A DNA stretch of 64,000 nt, from NCBI RefSeq assembly GCF_040654195.1, contig NZ_JBFAHM010000007.1, positions 62,001 through 126,000 of the forward strand. The letters are read 5' to 3'. Numbering within the stretch: the stretch's first letter is position 1; each line of letters opens with the position of its first letter. Made by a program: the position numbers and the translations under genes. Under the pieces are notes generated by a model. The model made no database searches. It worked only from the letters and a program-made list of their open reading frames with translations, and had not been told where the DNA came from. This DNA comes from Hamadaea sp013361475. Its GTDB lineage: Bacteria; Actinomycetota; Actinomycetes; Mycobacteriales; Micromonosporaceae. Below, piece after piece: positions 57,194-64,000 of this stretch.

Positions 57194-58123
57194 ATGCGAG
57201 CACTTCAGCAGACCTCCCTGCACGGCCCGGCCGACCTGCGTCTCGTCGACATCGCGCGGCCGACTCCCGGCCCGGGCGAGATCCTCGTCCGGGTCTCCGC
57301 CGCCGGGATCAACTTCGCCGACGTCATGCAGACCTACGGCACCTATGTGGACGGTCCGACGGCGCCTTACGTCGCGGGTTTCGAGGCCGCCGGTGAGGTC
57401 GTCGCGCTCGGCCCCGGCGTGACCGCCTTCGCCGTCGGCGAGCAGGTCCTCGGCCTCGGTCCCGGCGCGTTCGCGGAGTACCTCGTCCTCCCCGCGGCGG
57501 CGGCCATGCCGCTCCCCCGCGGCTGGTCCGGAGAGCAGTCACTCGGGTTGATGCTCAACTGGGCCACCGCCCTCGCCGCGCTCCGGCTCGGCCGCGTCGC
57601 CACCGGCGAGACCGTTCTGGTCCAGGCCGCGGCGGGCGGGGTCGGCCAGGCCGCCGTCCGGCTCGCCCGCCACTTCGGCGCCACCGTGCTCGCGACCGCC
57701 TCACCGGCCAAACATCAGCTGGTACGCACAGCGGGCGCGCACGAGGTCTTCGCGACGGTACCGGACCGGCGAATCGACGTGATCCTCGAATCCGTCGGCG
57801 GACCGGACTTCGCCCGCAGCCTCGCCGCCGCCCGCCCGATCACCGGTCGCGTGATCGTCTACGGCGTGGCGGGCGGCGACGCCACGGTCACCAACCGGGC
57901 GCTGAACTTTCGACCGGTACAGCTCATCGGGCTGCACCTCGGCGTACTCATGGCCGAGGCACCCGACCTGTTCGCCGAGCTGCTCGACGAGCTGACCGCA
58001 CTCATCGCCGCCGGTGTCATCCCGCCCGGCACCCCGACCATGTACGCCCTAGCCGACGGCCCGGCCGCACTGGCCGCCCTGGCATCTAGGTCCACAGTGG
58101 GCAAACTCGCCCTCCGCCCCTGA
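57194..58123 (+). CDS. quinone oxidoreductase-type dehydrogenase
   Basis: 309 residues from ATG 57194. The zinc-free MDR fold has GFEAAGEVVALGPGVTAFAVGEQVLG and the NADPH site VLVQAAAGGVGQAAVRLARHFGATVLATAS. It is close to bacterial Qor (NADPH:quinone reductase), probably protecting against quinones. It is a presumed MerR target. A palindromic repeat follows its stop. Confidence 0.93.
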   Translation: MRALQQTSLHGPADLRLVDIARPTPGPGEILVRVSAAGINFADVMQTYGTYVDGPTAPYVAGFEAAGEVVALGPGVTAFAVGEQVLGLGPGAFAEYLVLPAAAAMPLPRGWSGEQSLGLMLNWATALAALRLGRVATGETVLVQAAAGGVGQAAVRLARHFGATVLATASPAKHQLVRTAGAHEVFATVPDRRIDVILESVGGPDFARSLAAARPITGRVIVYGVAGGDATVTNRALNFRPVQLIGLHLGVLMAEAPDLFAELLDELTALIAAGVIPPGTPTMYALADGPAALAALASRSTVGKLALRP

Positions 58124-58145
58124 CGAAACCGGAGACGCCCAAGCA

Positions 58146-58198
58146 GATCAGGGTTCTCGGTCGAATCTTGGGGCAAGATTCGACCGAGAACCCTGATC
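58146..58198. terminator. palindromic repeat family 3, copy b
   Basis: A perfect 25-bp stem begins GATCAGGGTTCTCGGTCGAA, with a three-base loop, between convergent oxidoreductase and pnkp genes. Confidence 0.9.
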
Positions 58199-58218
58199 CA
58201 GCGCCCACCGTAGGGCGG

Positions 58219-60726
58219 TTAGAGGCGGGGGTCGACGGGTTCGGATTCGCTGGCCAGGATGGCGAAGACGAGTTCGTGCACCCGCCACAGCGGCCCGTCC
58301 GAGGCGACGGCGGCGAGCGCGGCGAGCCCGAGGGCGTGCTCGCGCAGGGCGAGGCCGCGCTTGCGGCCGAGCGCGCGCTGGCGGAGCCGGTCCAGCTGCG
58401 CCGGCGCGGTGTATCCGGGTCCGTAGATGATTCGCAGGTACTCCCGGCCTCGGCACTTGAGGCCGGGCTGCAGCAGACCCCGTTCACCGGCAACGGTGAG
58501 ACCGGCGTACGGCTTGACGACCATGCCTTCGCCACCCGATTCGGTCAGTGAGAGCCACCAGTCGGTCACGGCGGCCACGTCCGTCGGCGACGACGGGTCG
58601 GCGACGATGCGGCGGGTCGGGGTGAACGTCACCGGGTCGGCCGCCACGAGGCGATCGGCGATGGACAGGTGCCAGCCGTGGTCGCGGTCGTAGAACCCCG
58701 GCCCCAGGACCGCGAACGGAGCCAGCGTGACTCCATCGAGGCCCGACGTCGGGCGTACGTAGGCCCGGTAGGCCGAGGTGAACGCCTCCACATGAGACAG
58801 GCCGGCTGCCAGGCGCGTCTGCTGTGCGAAGACGTCGAGGCCTCGGGACGCCGCCGACGACAGGACGGACAGCGCGGCGGGCAGCACGGCGCGACCGGCC
58901 GCGCCGACGGCGGCGTACTGCTGGATCAGCGTGTCCGCCTTGGCCGACCAGGGCAGCAGTTCGCAGTCGAGCAGCAACCAGTCGGTGCCCAGCTCGTCCC
59001 AGAGCCCGGCCGACTCGATCGCACTTCGTACGGAGGCCAGCAGGCGCTCGGTCAGCTCGGGGCCGAAGAACGACCGCCCGGTACGCGTGTAGATCGCGCC
59101 GGAAGCACCGTCATCGGGAAAGCGCGACGGGGCGGTGGCCGACCTGCCCACGAGGACGACCGCGCGGGAGCCCATGTGCTTCTCCTCGCACACGACCTGG
59201 CCCACCCCGGCAGCGGCGTAGTCCGCCAGCGCGGCGGCCGGGTGCTCCAGGTATCCGTCGATTGTGGACGTCGAGGCGGGCGCCATCGTCGGCGGCAGCC
59301 ACACCAGCCAGCCCGGGTCGACGGCGAACCGGCTCATCACCTCCAACGCTGCGGCCGAGTGCTCCGCGCGTACGGTCACCGTCCCGTGCCCGGTCTCGAT
59401 GTGGCGCCGGCCCGTGACGGACTTCAGGTCCAGGGCACGGCTGACGACCGGCGCGGCCGGAGCGAGCGGCCGGGCCGGCGCGTAGTGCTCGCGTACCGCG
59501 GGCACGGTCACGAGTTGCCGCTCCGGGTAGCGCAGCGCAGTCAGCTTGCCGCCGAACACGCAGCCCGTGTCGAGGCAGATGGTGTTGTTGACCCACTCCG
59601 GCTCGACCGTCGGCGTGTGTCCATACACGACCATGGCCTTGCCGCGGTACTCCTGCGCCCAGGGGTACCGCACGGGCAGGCCGTACTCGTCGGTCTCGCC
59701 CGTCGTGTCGCCGAACATGGCGAAGCTCCGGACCCGGCCCGAGGCCCGGCCGTGGTACTCCTCCTTCAGCCCGGCGTGCGCGATCACGAGCCGCCCCTCA
59801 TCGAGGACGTAGTGGCTGATCAGGCCGCTCAGGAAAGGCTCCAGGCCGTCGACGGGATCCCGCTCCAGCTGCTCCAGCGTCTCCGCGAGGCCGTGGCGTA
59901 CCTGGACGTTGCGGCCCTGCAGCTTCTTCAGCAGCTTGGCCTCGTGGTTGCCCGCGACGCACAGAGCGGTCCCGGCCGCGACCATGCCCATCACCAGGCG
60001 CAGGACCGCGGGCGAGTCCGGGCCGCGGTCCACCAGGTCGCCCACGAACAGGGTGATACGCCCAGCGGGGTGGACGGCGTTCACCGCCCGCCCGTGCTCG
60101 TCCCGTTCGACGGTGTAGCCCAGTTCGGTCAGCAACGCCAGCAGCTCCGCGAAGCAGCCGTGCACGTCGCCGATGACGTCGAAGGGTCCGGTCAGCTCCC
60201 GGCGATCGTTGAACAGCTTGTCGTAGCGCAGTTCGATGCTTTCGGCCTGCTCTGGGCGTACGACATGGATCTTGCGGAACCCTTCCCGGCCGAGAGTGCC
60301 CAGCGAGCGCCGCAGGTCGCGATGCTGGCGGCGGACCACCTCGCGGCCGAAGGTGCGGTCGGGCCGGTCCTGCGTGCGCTCCCAGCAGGTGGGTTCGGGA
60401 GTGTCGAGGACGATCGCGACCGGGAGCACGTCGTGCTCGCGGGCGAGCTTGACCAGCTCGGCGCGGGCGTGGTTCTGCACGTTCGTCGCGTCGACGACGG
60501 TCAGCCGGCCGCCGCGCAGCCGCTTGCCCGCGATGTAGTGCAGCGCCTCGAAGGCGTCCTTGGTGACGGTCTGGTCGTTCTCGTCGTCGGCGAGCAGGCC
60601 GCGGAACGCGTCACTGGAGAGCACCTGCGTGGGCCGGAAGTGACGGCGGGCGAAGGTGGACTTGCCGGAGCCGGTCACGCCGACCAGGACCACGAGCGCC
60701 AGCTCGGGAATGTCCAATGTAGTCAC
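58219..60726 (-). CDS. pnkp: polynucleotide kinase-phosphatase-ligase of RNA repair
   Basis: 835 residues, the size of bacterial Pnkp. The N-terminal kinase has VGVTGSGKSTFARR (K22). The middle 2',3'-phosphatase domain has FDVIGDVHGCF (near 187), VGDLVDRGPDS and VAGNHEAK. The C-terminal adenylyltransferase has CEEKHMGSRAVV with the nucleophile lysine near 516. With Hen1 it repairs RNAs, such as tRNAs cut by ribotoxins. The GTG start overlaps the hen1 stop (GTGA). A family-3 hairpin lies beyond its 3' end. Confidence 0.97.
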   Translation of the reverse strand: MTTLDIPELALVVLVGVTGSGKSTFARRHFRPTQVLSSDAFRGLLADDENDQTVTKDAFEALHYIAGKRLRGGRLTVVDATNVQNHARAELVKLAREHDVLPVAIVLDTPEPTCWERTQDRPDRTFGREVVRRQHRDLRRSLGTLGREGFRKIHVVRPEQAESIELRYDKLFNDRRELTGPFDVIGDVHGCFAELLALLTELGYTVERDEHGRAVNAVHPAGRITLFVGDLVDRGPDSPAVLRLVMGMVAAGTALCVAGNHEAKLLKKLQGRNVQVRHGLAETLEQLERDPVDGLEPFLSGLISHYVLDEGRLVIAHAGLKEEYHGRASGRVRSFAMFGDTTGETDEYGLPVRYPWAQEYRGKAMVVYGHTPTVEPEWVNNTICLDTGCVFGGKLTALRYPERQLVTVPAVREHYAPARPLAPAAPVVSRALDLKSVTGRRHIETGHGTVTVRAEHSAAALEVMSRFAVDPGWLVWLPPTMAPASTSTIDGYLEHPAAALADYAAAGVGQVVCEEKHMGSRAVVLVGRSATAPSRFPDDGASGAIYTRTGRSFFGPELTERLLASVRSAIESAGLWDELGTDWLLLDCELLPWSAKADTLIQQYAAVGAAGRAVLPAALSVLSSAASRGLDVFAQQTRLAAGLSHVEAFTSAYRAYVRPTSGLDGVTLAPFAVLGPGFYDRDHGWHLSIADRLVAADPVTFTPTRRIVADPSSPTDVAAVTDWWLSLTESGGEGMVVKPYAGLTVAGERGLLQPGLKCRGREYLRIIYGPGYTAPAQLDRLRQRALGRKRGLALREHALGLAALAAVASDGPLWRVHELVFAILASESEPVDPRL

Positions 60727-62177
60727 AGCTGAGCCTTTCCCGCTGAGCGTTCGTCCTCCGGGCTGGCGCCCGATCGAGCGTTAGCCGACGTCGTCTCCTT
60801 CGTGAACAGGGCGAGTTGGGTGGGGGTGCCGACTTCGAGGTCGTCGTCGCCGACGCCGCGGAACTCCACGCGGTAGCCGTGGCGCTCCGAAACACCACTG
60901 GCCCAGGCCACGAACTGCTTTCGGGTCCACTCGAAGCGGTGGTCGCCGTGCCGGTGCCGGCCCTCGGGCAGCGACTCGTAGCGCACGTTGTACTCGACGT
61001 TGGGCGTGGTCACGACGACCGCGCCAGGCTCGGCGTGCGCGAACACCGCATCCTCCAGCGCGGGCAGCCGGGCCTCGTCCACGTGCTCGATGACCTCCAT
61101 GAGCACGGCCGCGTCGTAGCCGCGCAGCCGGTCGTCGCGGTAGGTCAGCGCCGACTGGATCAGCTTGATCCGGGCCTTCTGCCGGTCCGGCAGCCGATCG
61201 AGCCGAATGCGGCGGGCGGCGATGTCGAGGACCGCCGGAGACACATCGGCCCCGACGATCTGCGTGTACCGCCGGTCCCGCAACAGATCGCCGATGAGCG
61301 CGCCGGGACCGCAGCCCAGGTCGAGCACCTTCGTCGCGCCCGTCTCCGCGAGCGCGGCCAGCACCGCGGCCCGCCGCTGGGCGTTGAGCGGCTTGCGCTT
61401 CTCCTCCACCTCCGCCTTCTCCGGCTCGACCGAATCGGGTTCGTCGATCGCGAGCTGATGGAGCGCGCGTTCGCTCAACGCGCGGCTGTGCGCGAGGTAG
61501 CGCCGAGTGATCAGGCCGCGTTCGGGGTGCCCGGCCAGCCAACCGTCCCCGGCGCGCAACAGCTTCTCGATCTCGTCCGGCGCGACCCAGTAATGCTTGG
61601 CGTCGTCCAGCACGGGCAGCAGCACGTAGAGGTGGTTGAGCGCGTCCGCGAGGCGTACGCGGCCGGTCAGGCGTAGATCGGCGTAGCGGCTCGCGCCCCA
61701 CTCGGGCAGCTGCTCGTCCAGCGGGATGGAGGTGGCTTCGACGGTCCAACCCAGCGGCGCGAACAGGCGCTCGGCGACGTCCGGACCGCCCTTGCAGCGC
61801 AGCACCGGCACCCGGATCTCCAGGTCGACCGGGGTCGCCGCCAGCTCCGGGCGGTCCTTCGTGCTGCCCCGCATGGCCGACCGGAAAGCCCGATTCATCG
61901 CCGCGACGAGCAGGCTGGACGCCGCGTACGCCCGGTCGTTGACGTATCGGTTGAGCTGCCCCGCCGCGTCCTTCCGGGTCTCCGCCAGCGCCTGCGGGTC
62001 TACCTCCAGGAGCAGGGCCGCCGTGCAACGCTGCGGCATGGCCTCCGGAAACAAGACCGTCGCCTCGCCCCACGGCAGATCGAACCGATGCACCCGATCC
62101 GGGTGCTTGACCAGGAGGTAGCCGAGATCGGTCCCCGGAGTCGCCGGGGTTCCCGTCATCGTGATCGTCAGCAGCAC
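60723..62177 (-). CDS. hen1: Hen1 RNA 3'-terminal 2'-O-methyltransferase
   Basis: 484 residues from GTG 62177 (LLTITMTGTPATPGTDLGYLLVKHPDRVHRF), the family's usual N-terminus. The N-terminal half activates Pnkp ligation. The methyltransferase domain has the SAM site VLDLGCGPGALI (near 284) and the Mn-binding residues EVIEHVDE (near 360) and RHGDHRFEW (near 409). Methylation of the 3' end at the repair junction protects the RNA from re-cleavage. It forms an operon with pnkp. Confidence 0.97.
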   Translation of the reverse strand: MLLTITMTGTPATPGTDLGYLLVKHPDRVHRFDLPWGEATVLFPEAMPQRCTAALLLEVDPQALAETRKDAAGQLNRYVNDRAYAASSLLVAAMNRAFRSAMRGSTKDRPELAATPVDLEIRVPVLRCKGGPDVAERLFAPLGWTVEATSIPLDEQLPEWGASRYADLRLTGRVRLADALNHLYVLLPVLDDAKHYWVAPDEIEKLLRAGDGWLAGHPERGLITRRYLAHSRALSERALHQLAIDEPDSVEPEKAEVEEKRKPLNAQRRAAVLAALAETGATKVLDLGCGPGALIGDLLRDRRYTQIVGADVSPAVLDIAARRIRLDRLPDRQKARIKLIQSALTYRDDRLRGYDAAVLMEVIEHVDEARLPALEDAVFAHAEPGAVVVTTPNVEYNVRYESLPEGRHRHGDHRFEWTRKQFVAWASGVSERHGYRVEFRGVGDDDLEVGTPTQLALFTKETTSANARSGASPEDERSAGKAQL

Positions 62178-62232
62178 CGGGCCATGGTGCGGCTATTTCC
62201 GTCCGAGCTCAAGCGGTTTCATCTGGCCCCGG

Positions 62233-62290
62233 GCGCTCGCCCCTCCGCACTCGCCCCCTCCGCACTCGCCCCCTCCGCGCTCGCCCCTCC
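62233..62290. repeat. 14-15 bp tandem repeat upstream of hen1
   Basis: Four units of GC(G/A)CTCGCCCC(C)TCC run directly into the first arm of a family-3 palindrome. Confidence 0.85.
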
Positions 62291-62356
62291 GCGCTGGATC
62301 AGGGTTTCCGGTCGAATCTTGGGTCATGATTCGACCGGAAACCCTGATCCAGCGCG
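62290..62356. terminator. palindromic repeat family 3, copy c
   Basis: A perfect 29-bp stem (62290-62318 with 62328-62356) beginning CGCGCTGGATCAGGGTTTCC, with a nine-base loop. It follows the end of the SRPBCC gene and precedes the hen1 operon, so unlike copies a and b it lies between genes of the same direction. Confidence 0.9.
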
Positions 62357-62376
62357 GGTATCCGGGTCGGCAGCGA

Positions 62377-62832
62377 TCATCCCCGGCGCTGGCGGGCGGC
62401 CAGCGAATCCGTCAGGCGCTGCGCGGCGGCCGCCCACAGTCGCTGATAGCGCCGGCGCAGCACCCAGGCAAGCACCGTCCGGTCGAACAATCCGGCGATC
62501 CCGGGGCGCGGATCGTACCGGGCATAGTTCTGCAGCCAGGTGCCGTCGGCGAGGTCGGCGAAGACCCGCTCGTGCTCGATCTCGGGCAGCCCGTCGGACC
62601 GGGCGACCTCCCGCAGCAGCCGAGGCTGGTCGAAGTCGAGCAGCTCATGGCGCTGCGTCCGGCCGCCCCGCAGCCGCAGTACGCATCGCCCACCCGGCTT
62701 GTCCCAGCCGTCGAGGTCGTCGACCGCCTCGATCTCCGGCTGCAACAGCGGCCAGTTCCGGGGATCGGCCAGATATTCGAAGACCTCGTCGCGCGGAAAC
62801 GGCACGAGCGAGCCGAAGGGGAACTCGGGCAT
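62377..62832 (-). CDS. SRPBCC (START-like) family protein
   Basis: 151 residues. FGSLVPFPRDEVFEYLADPRNWPLLQPEIEAVDDLDG is the start of a polyketide-cyclase/dehydrase-like ligand-binding fold, and the C-terminal helix (DRTVLAWVLRRRYQRLWAAAAQRLTDSL) closes the cavity. Such proteins bind lipids or polyketides, but the ligand is unknown. The following tetR gene upstream may be unrelated. ATG 62832 has GGGGGAGG just upstream. Confidence 0.8.
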   Translation of the reverse strand: MPEFPFGSLVPFPRDEVFEYLADPRNWPLLQPEIEAVDDLDGWDKPGGRCVLRLRGGRTQRHELLDFDQPRLLREVARSDGLPEIEHERVFADLADGTWLQNYARYDPRPGIAGLFDRTVLAWVLRRRYQRLWAAAAQRLTDSLAARQRRG

Positions 62833-62915
62833 CCAGCCTCCCCCGTAGTCACGGTCTCCTTAGGATGCGCGGGTTCCCGACCACCAGGATCGGCCGAACG
62901 GTGCGGCGCGCCCGG

Positions 62916-63533
62916 CTAGAGGGACGGGCGGCTGCGCAGAACCGCGACGAGACCGGCCTGAACCTCCTCGACCGGACGCTCCGGCGAGAAGATCAGCCAA
63001 TCGAGCGCGACGACGAGCCCGGCCCCGAACAGGGCGGACGCCGAGATCCGGGGATCCAGTTCGGGCGGGAAGTCCCCTGACGCCACCCCGGCTTCGAGCA
63101 CCTCGGCGATGACGCTGATGGCTTGTTCGCGTACGAGGAGGATGGTCTGCTGCCATTCGCGGTTGGTCCGCCACATCTCGGCCAGCAGCAGTTGCGCGAA
63201 CGCTCGATAGCGCTGGATGTAGGACAGCTGCGCGCCGATGAGTGCGGTGATCGCCTCGCGCGGCGGCAGCCCTTCGATCGCGGTACGCGACTCCTCCGCG
63301 AGCAGTCCTACGCCGTACCGCAGCAGCTCCTCATAGAGCGCCGTCTTCGACGTGAAGTTGTAGAACACCGTGCCCTTGGCGACCCCGGCCCGCTCGGCGA
63401 TCTCGTCGACCGTCGTCGCCGTGAAGCCTTGTTCGGCGATGAGCCCGACGGCGGCCTCGAAGATCTTCAGCCGGGTCGCGTCGCGTCGCCGGGTCCGCCC
63501 GTCGACGGAGTTGCTGAGGGTACGCCGTTCCAC
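62916..63533 (-). CDS. TetR-family regulator
   Basis: 205 residues from GTG 63533; ATG 63557 and 63575 would add residues without conserved sequence. The HTH is RLKIFEAAVGLIAEQGFTATTVDEIAERAGVAKGTVFYNFTSKTALYEELL. The C-terminal domain is all-helical (AITALIGAQLSYIQRYRAFAQLLLAEMW). It lies beside the YhgE/Pip-like membrane gene on the same strand, a common pairing, and probably regulates it. Confidence 0.9.
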   Translation of the reverse strand: MERRTLSNSVDGRTRRRDATRLKIFEAAVGLIAEQGFTATTVDEIAERAGVAKGTVFYNFTSKTALYEELLRYGVGLLAEESRTAIEGLPPREAITALIGAQLSYIQRYRAFAQLLLAEMWRTNREWQQTILLVREQAISVIAEVLEAGVASGDFPPELDPRISASALFGAGLVVALDWLIFSPERPVEEVQAGLVAVLRSRPSL

Positions 63534-63588
63534 GTCCCCAGTCTCACACGCCCGCATCCCGTTGAAGTTGATCACCCGCTCACGGAGT

Positions 63589-63651
63589 CGATCAGGGTGC
63601 TACGGACACGACACGCCGGTTGATCACGACCGTTAGTTCATGATCGCGCGG
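63589..63651 (+). repeat. dispersed GATCA-flanked repeat, copy E
   Basis: It is highly similar to copy A (shared GGACACGACACGCCGGT and GATCACGACCG). It lies just downstream of the membrane-protein stop and upstream of the TetR start. Confidence 0.82.
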
Positions 63652-63667
63652 AAACAACGGGGTGGGG

Positions 63668-64000
63668 TTAGAGGGTGAGGACGGGGTGGAGGGTGTTGAG
63701 GGTGAGGCGGCGCGAACGGCGGGCGGCGTACGCGGTCAGCGCGAAGCACACCAGCCCGAACGAGGCCAGCACACCAAGCGCGACCCAGACGGCGGTGAGC
63801 GAGCCGCCGACGGTCAGCCGTCGGAGCGCACTGATGACGTAGGTCATGGGCAGCCACGGGTGCAGCGCCTGGAAGAACCCCGGTGAGGTCTGCACCGGAT
63901 AGGTGCCGCCGGATGAGGTCAGTTGCAGCATGAGCAGGGCGAGTGCGACGAGACGGCCGGGCGTGCCTAGGACCGCGCCCAGCATCTGCAGGATCGCGGT
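63668..64000 (-). CDS. YhgE/Pip-type (ABC-2-like) membrane protein, C-terminal end only
   Basis: The frame is open to the right window edge, leaving the last 110 codons. The sequence LALLMLQLTSSGGTYPVQTSPGFFQALHPWLPMTYVISALRRLTVGG is characteristic of the C-terminus of YhgE/Pip proteins. A last membrane helix (VWVALGVLASFGLVCFALTAYAA) and a basic tail follow. Such proteins resemble ABC-2 permeases and are linked to export or phage infection in other bacteria. The role here is unknown. The start lies outside the window. Confidence 0.87.
   Translation of the reverse strand, partial: TAILQMLGAVLGTPGRLVALALLMLQLTSSGGTYPVQTSPGFFQALHPWLPMTYVISALRRLTVGGSLTAVWVALGVLASFGLVCFALTAYAARRSRRLTLNTLHPVLTL

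Larger units (their letters stand above)
62178..62376. other. intergenic region occupied by repeats
   Basis: Apart from the 14-15 bp tandem repeat and the family-3 palindrome listed separately, I see no gene or promoter. The hen1 promoter is probably near 62180-62215. Confidence 0.5.

Overview
The window is bacterial chromosome of very high GC content, with strong third-position GC bias and frequent GTG starts. Gene content points to a mycelial or soil actinobacterium: a Ceb cellobiose uptake locus with its exact operator type, an HspR-type HAIR element, many ECF sigma factors, Hen1/Pnkp RNA repair and stand-alone LigC and Pol-domain proteins. The ACT-GNAT protein cut by the left edge resembles the amino-acid-regulated acetyltransferase described from Micromonospora, so Micromonosporaceae is my best guess. 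That placement is inference. I see no rRNA, tRNA, CRISPR array, integrase, transposase or plasmid gene.

Layout. 1-1.9 kb: two ACT-domain proteins. 2.1-8.0 kb: a cellobiose/cello-oligosaccharide operon (cebE-cebF-cebG-bglC-cebR) with two CebR-type operators flanking its promoter. 8.2-12.4 kb: a membrane-tethered ECF sigma factor with a large outside domain, a K+ channel, a RibD-like reductase, and a free-standing copy of the outside domain. 12.5-18.9 kb: a four-gene DNA-end-processing operon, HerA-like translocase, SbcD, SbcC and a NurA-like nuclease, followed by an AlkA-like glycosylase. 20-22.5 kb: ATP-grasp ligase plus exporter. 23-29 kb: LigC-type ligase, peptidase-like lipoprotein, sulfotransferase, LigD-type polymerase and MsrB. 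29-35 kb: sugar permease, APH(6)-like kinase, a second membrane-tethered sigma factor, Hsp20, and a TetR/FAD-monooxygenase pair. 35-40 kb: thioesterase, AlkZ-like protein, MscL, a phosphatase-fold protein and DAHP synthase under an aromatic leader-peptide attenuator. 40-48 kb: propeller lipoproteins, an EF-hand/terpene-synthase pair, a GH3 glucosidase, a third sigma-membrane fusion and OsmC. 48-58 kb: four regulator/effector pairs or clusters (TetR-oxidoreductase, MarR-MFS-flavoprotein, MerR-oxidoreductase and others) and an esterase-propeller fusion. 58-62 kb: Pnkp-Hen1 RNA repair. 62-64 kb: SRPBCC protein, TetR and the end of a YhgE/Pip-like membrane protein.

Three features stand out. The first is a paralogous family in which an ECF sigma factor is fused through one membrane helix to a shared extracytoplasmic domain; two fusions and one sigma-less ectodomain lie here, and a third fusion carries a different outside domain. 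The second is the herA-sbcD-sbcC-nurA order, which mirrors the archaeal HerA-Mre11-Rad50-NurA operon. The third is a layer of non-coding structure: three families of dispersed palindromic or repeated elements placed at gene 3' ends, tandem duplications of gene 3' termini, and many putative leaderless promoters (TAnnnT six to eight bases before the start codon), including a 29-bp divergent pair.
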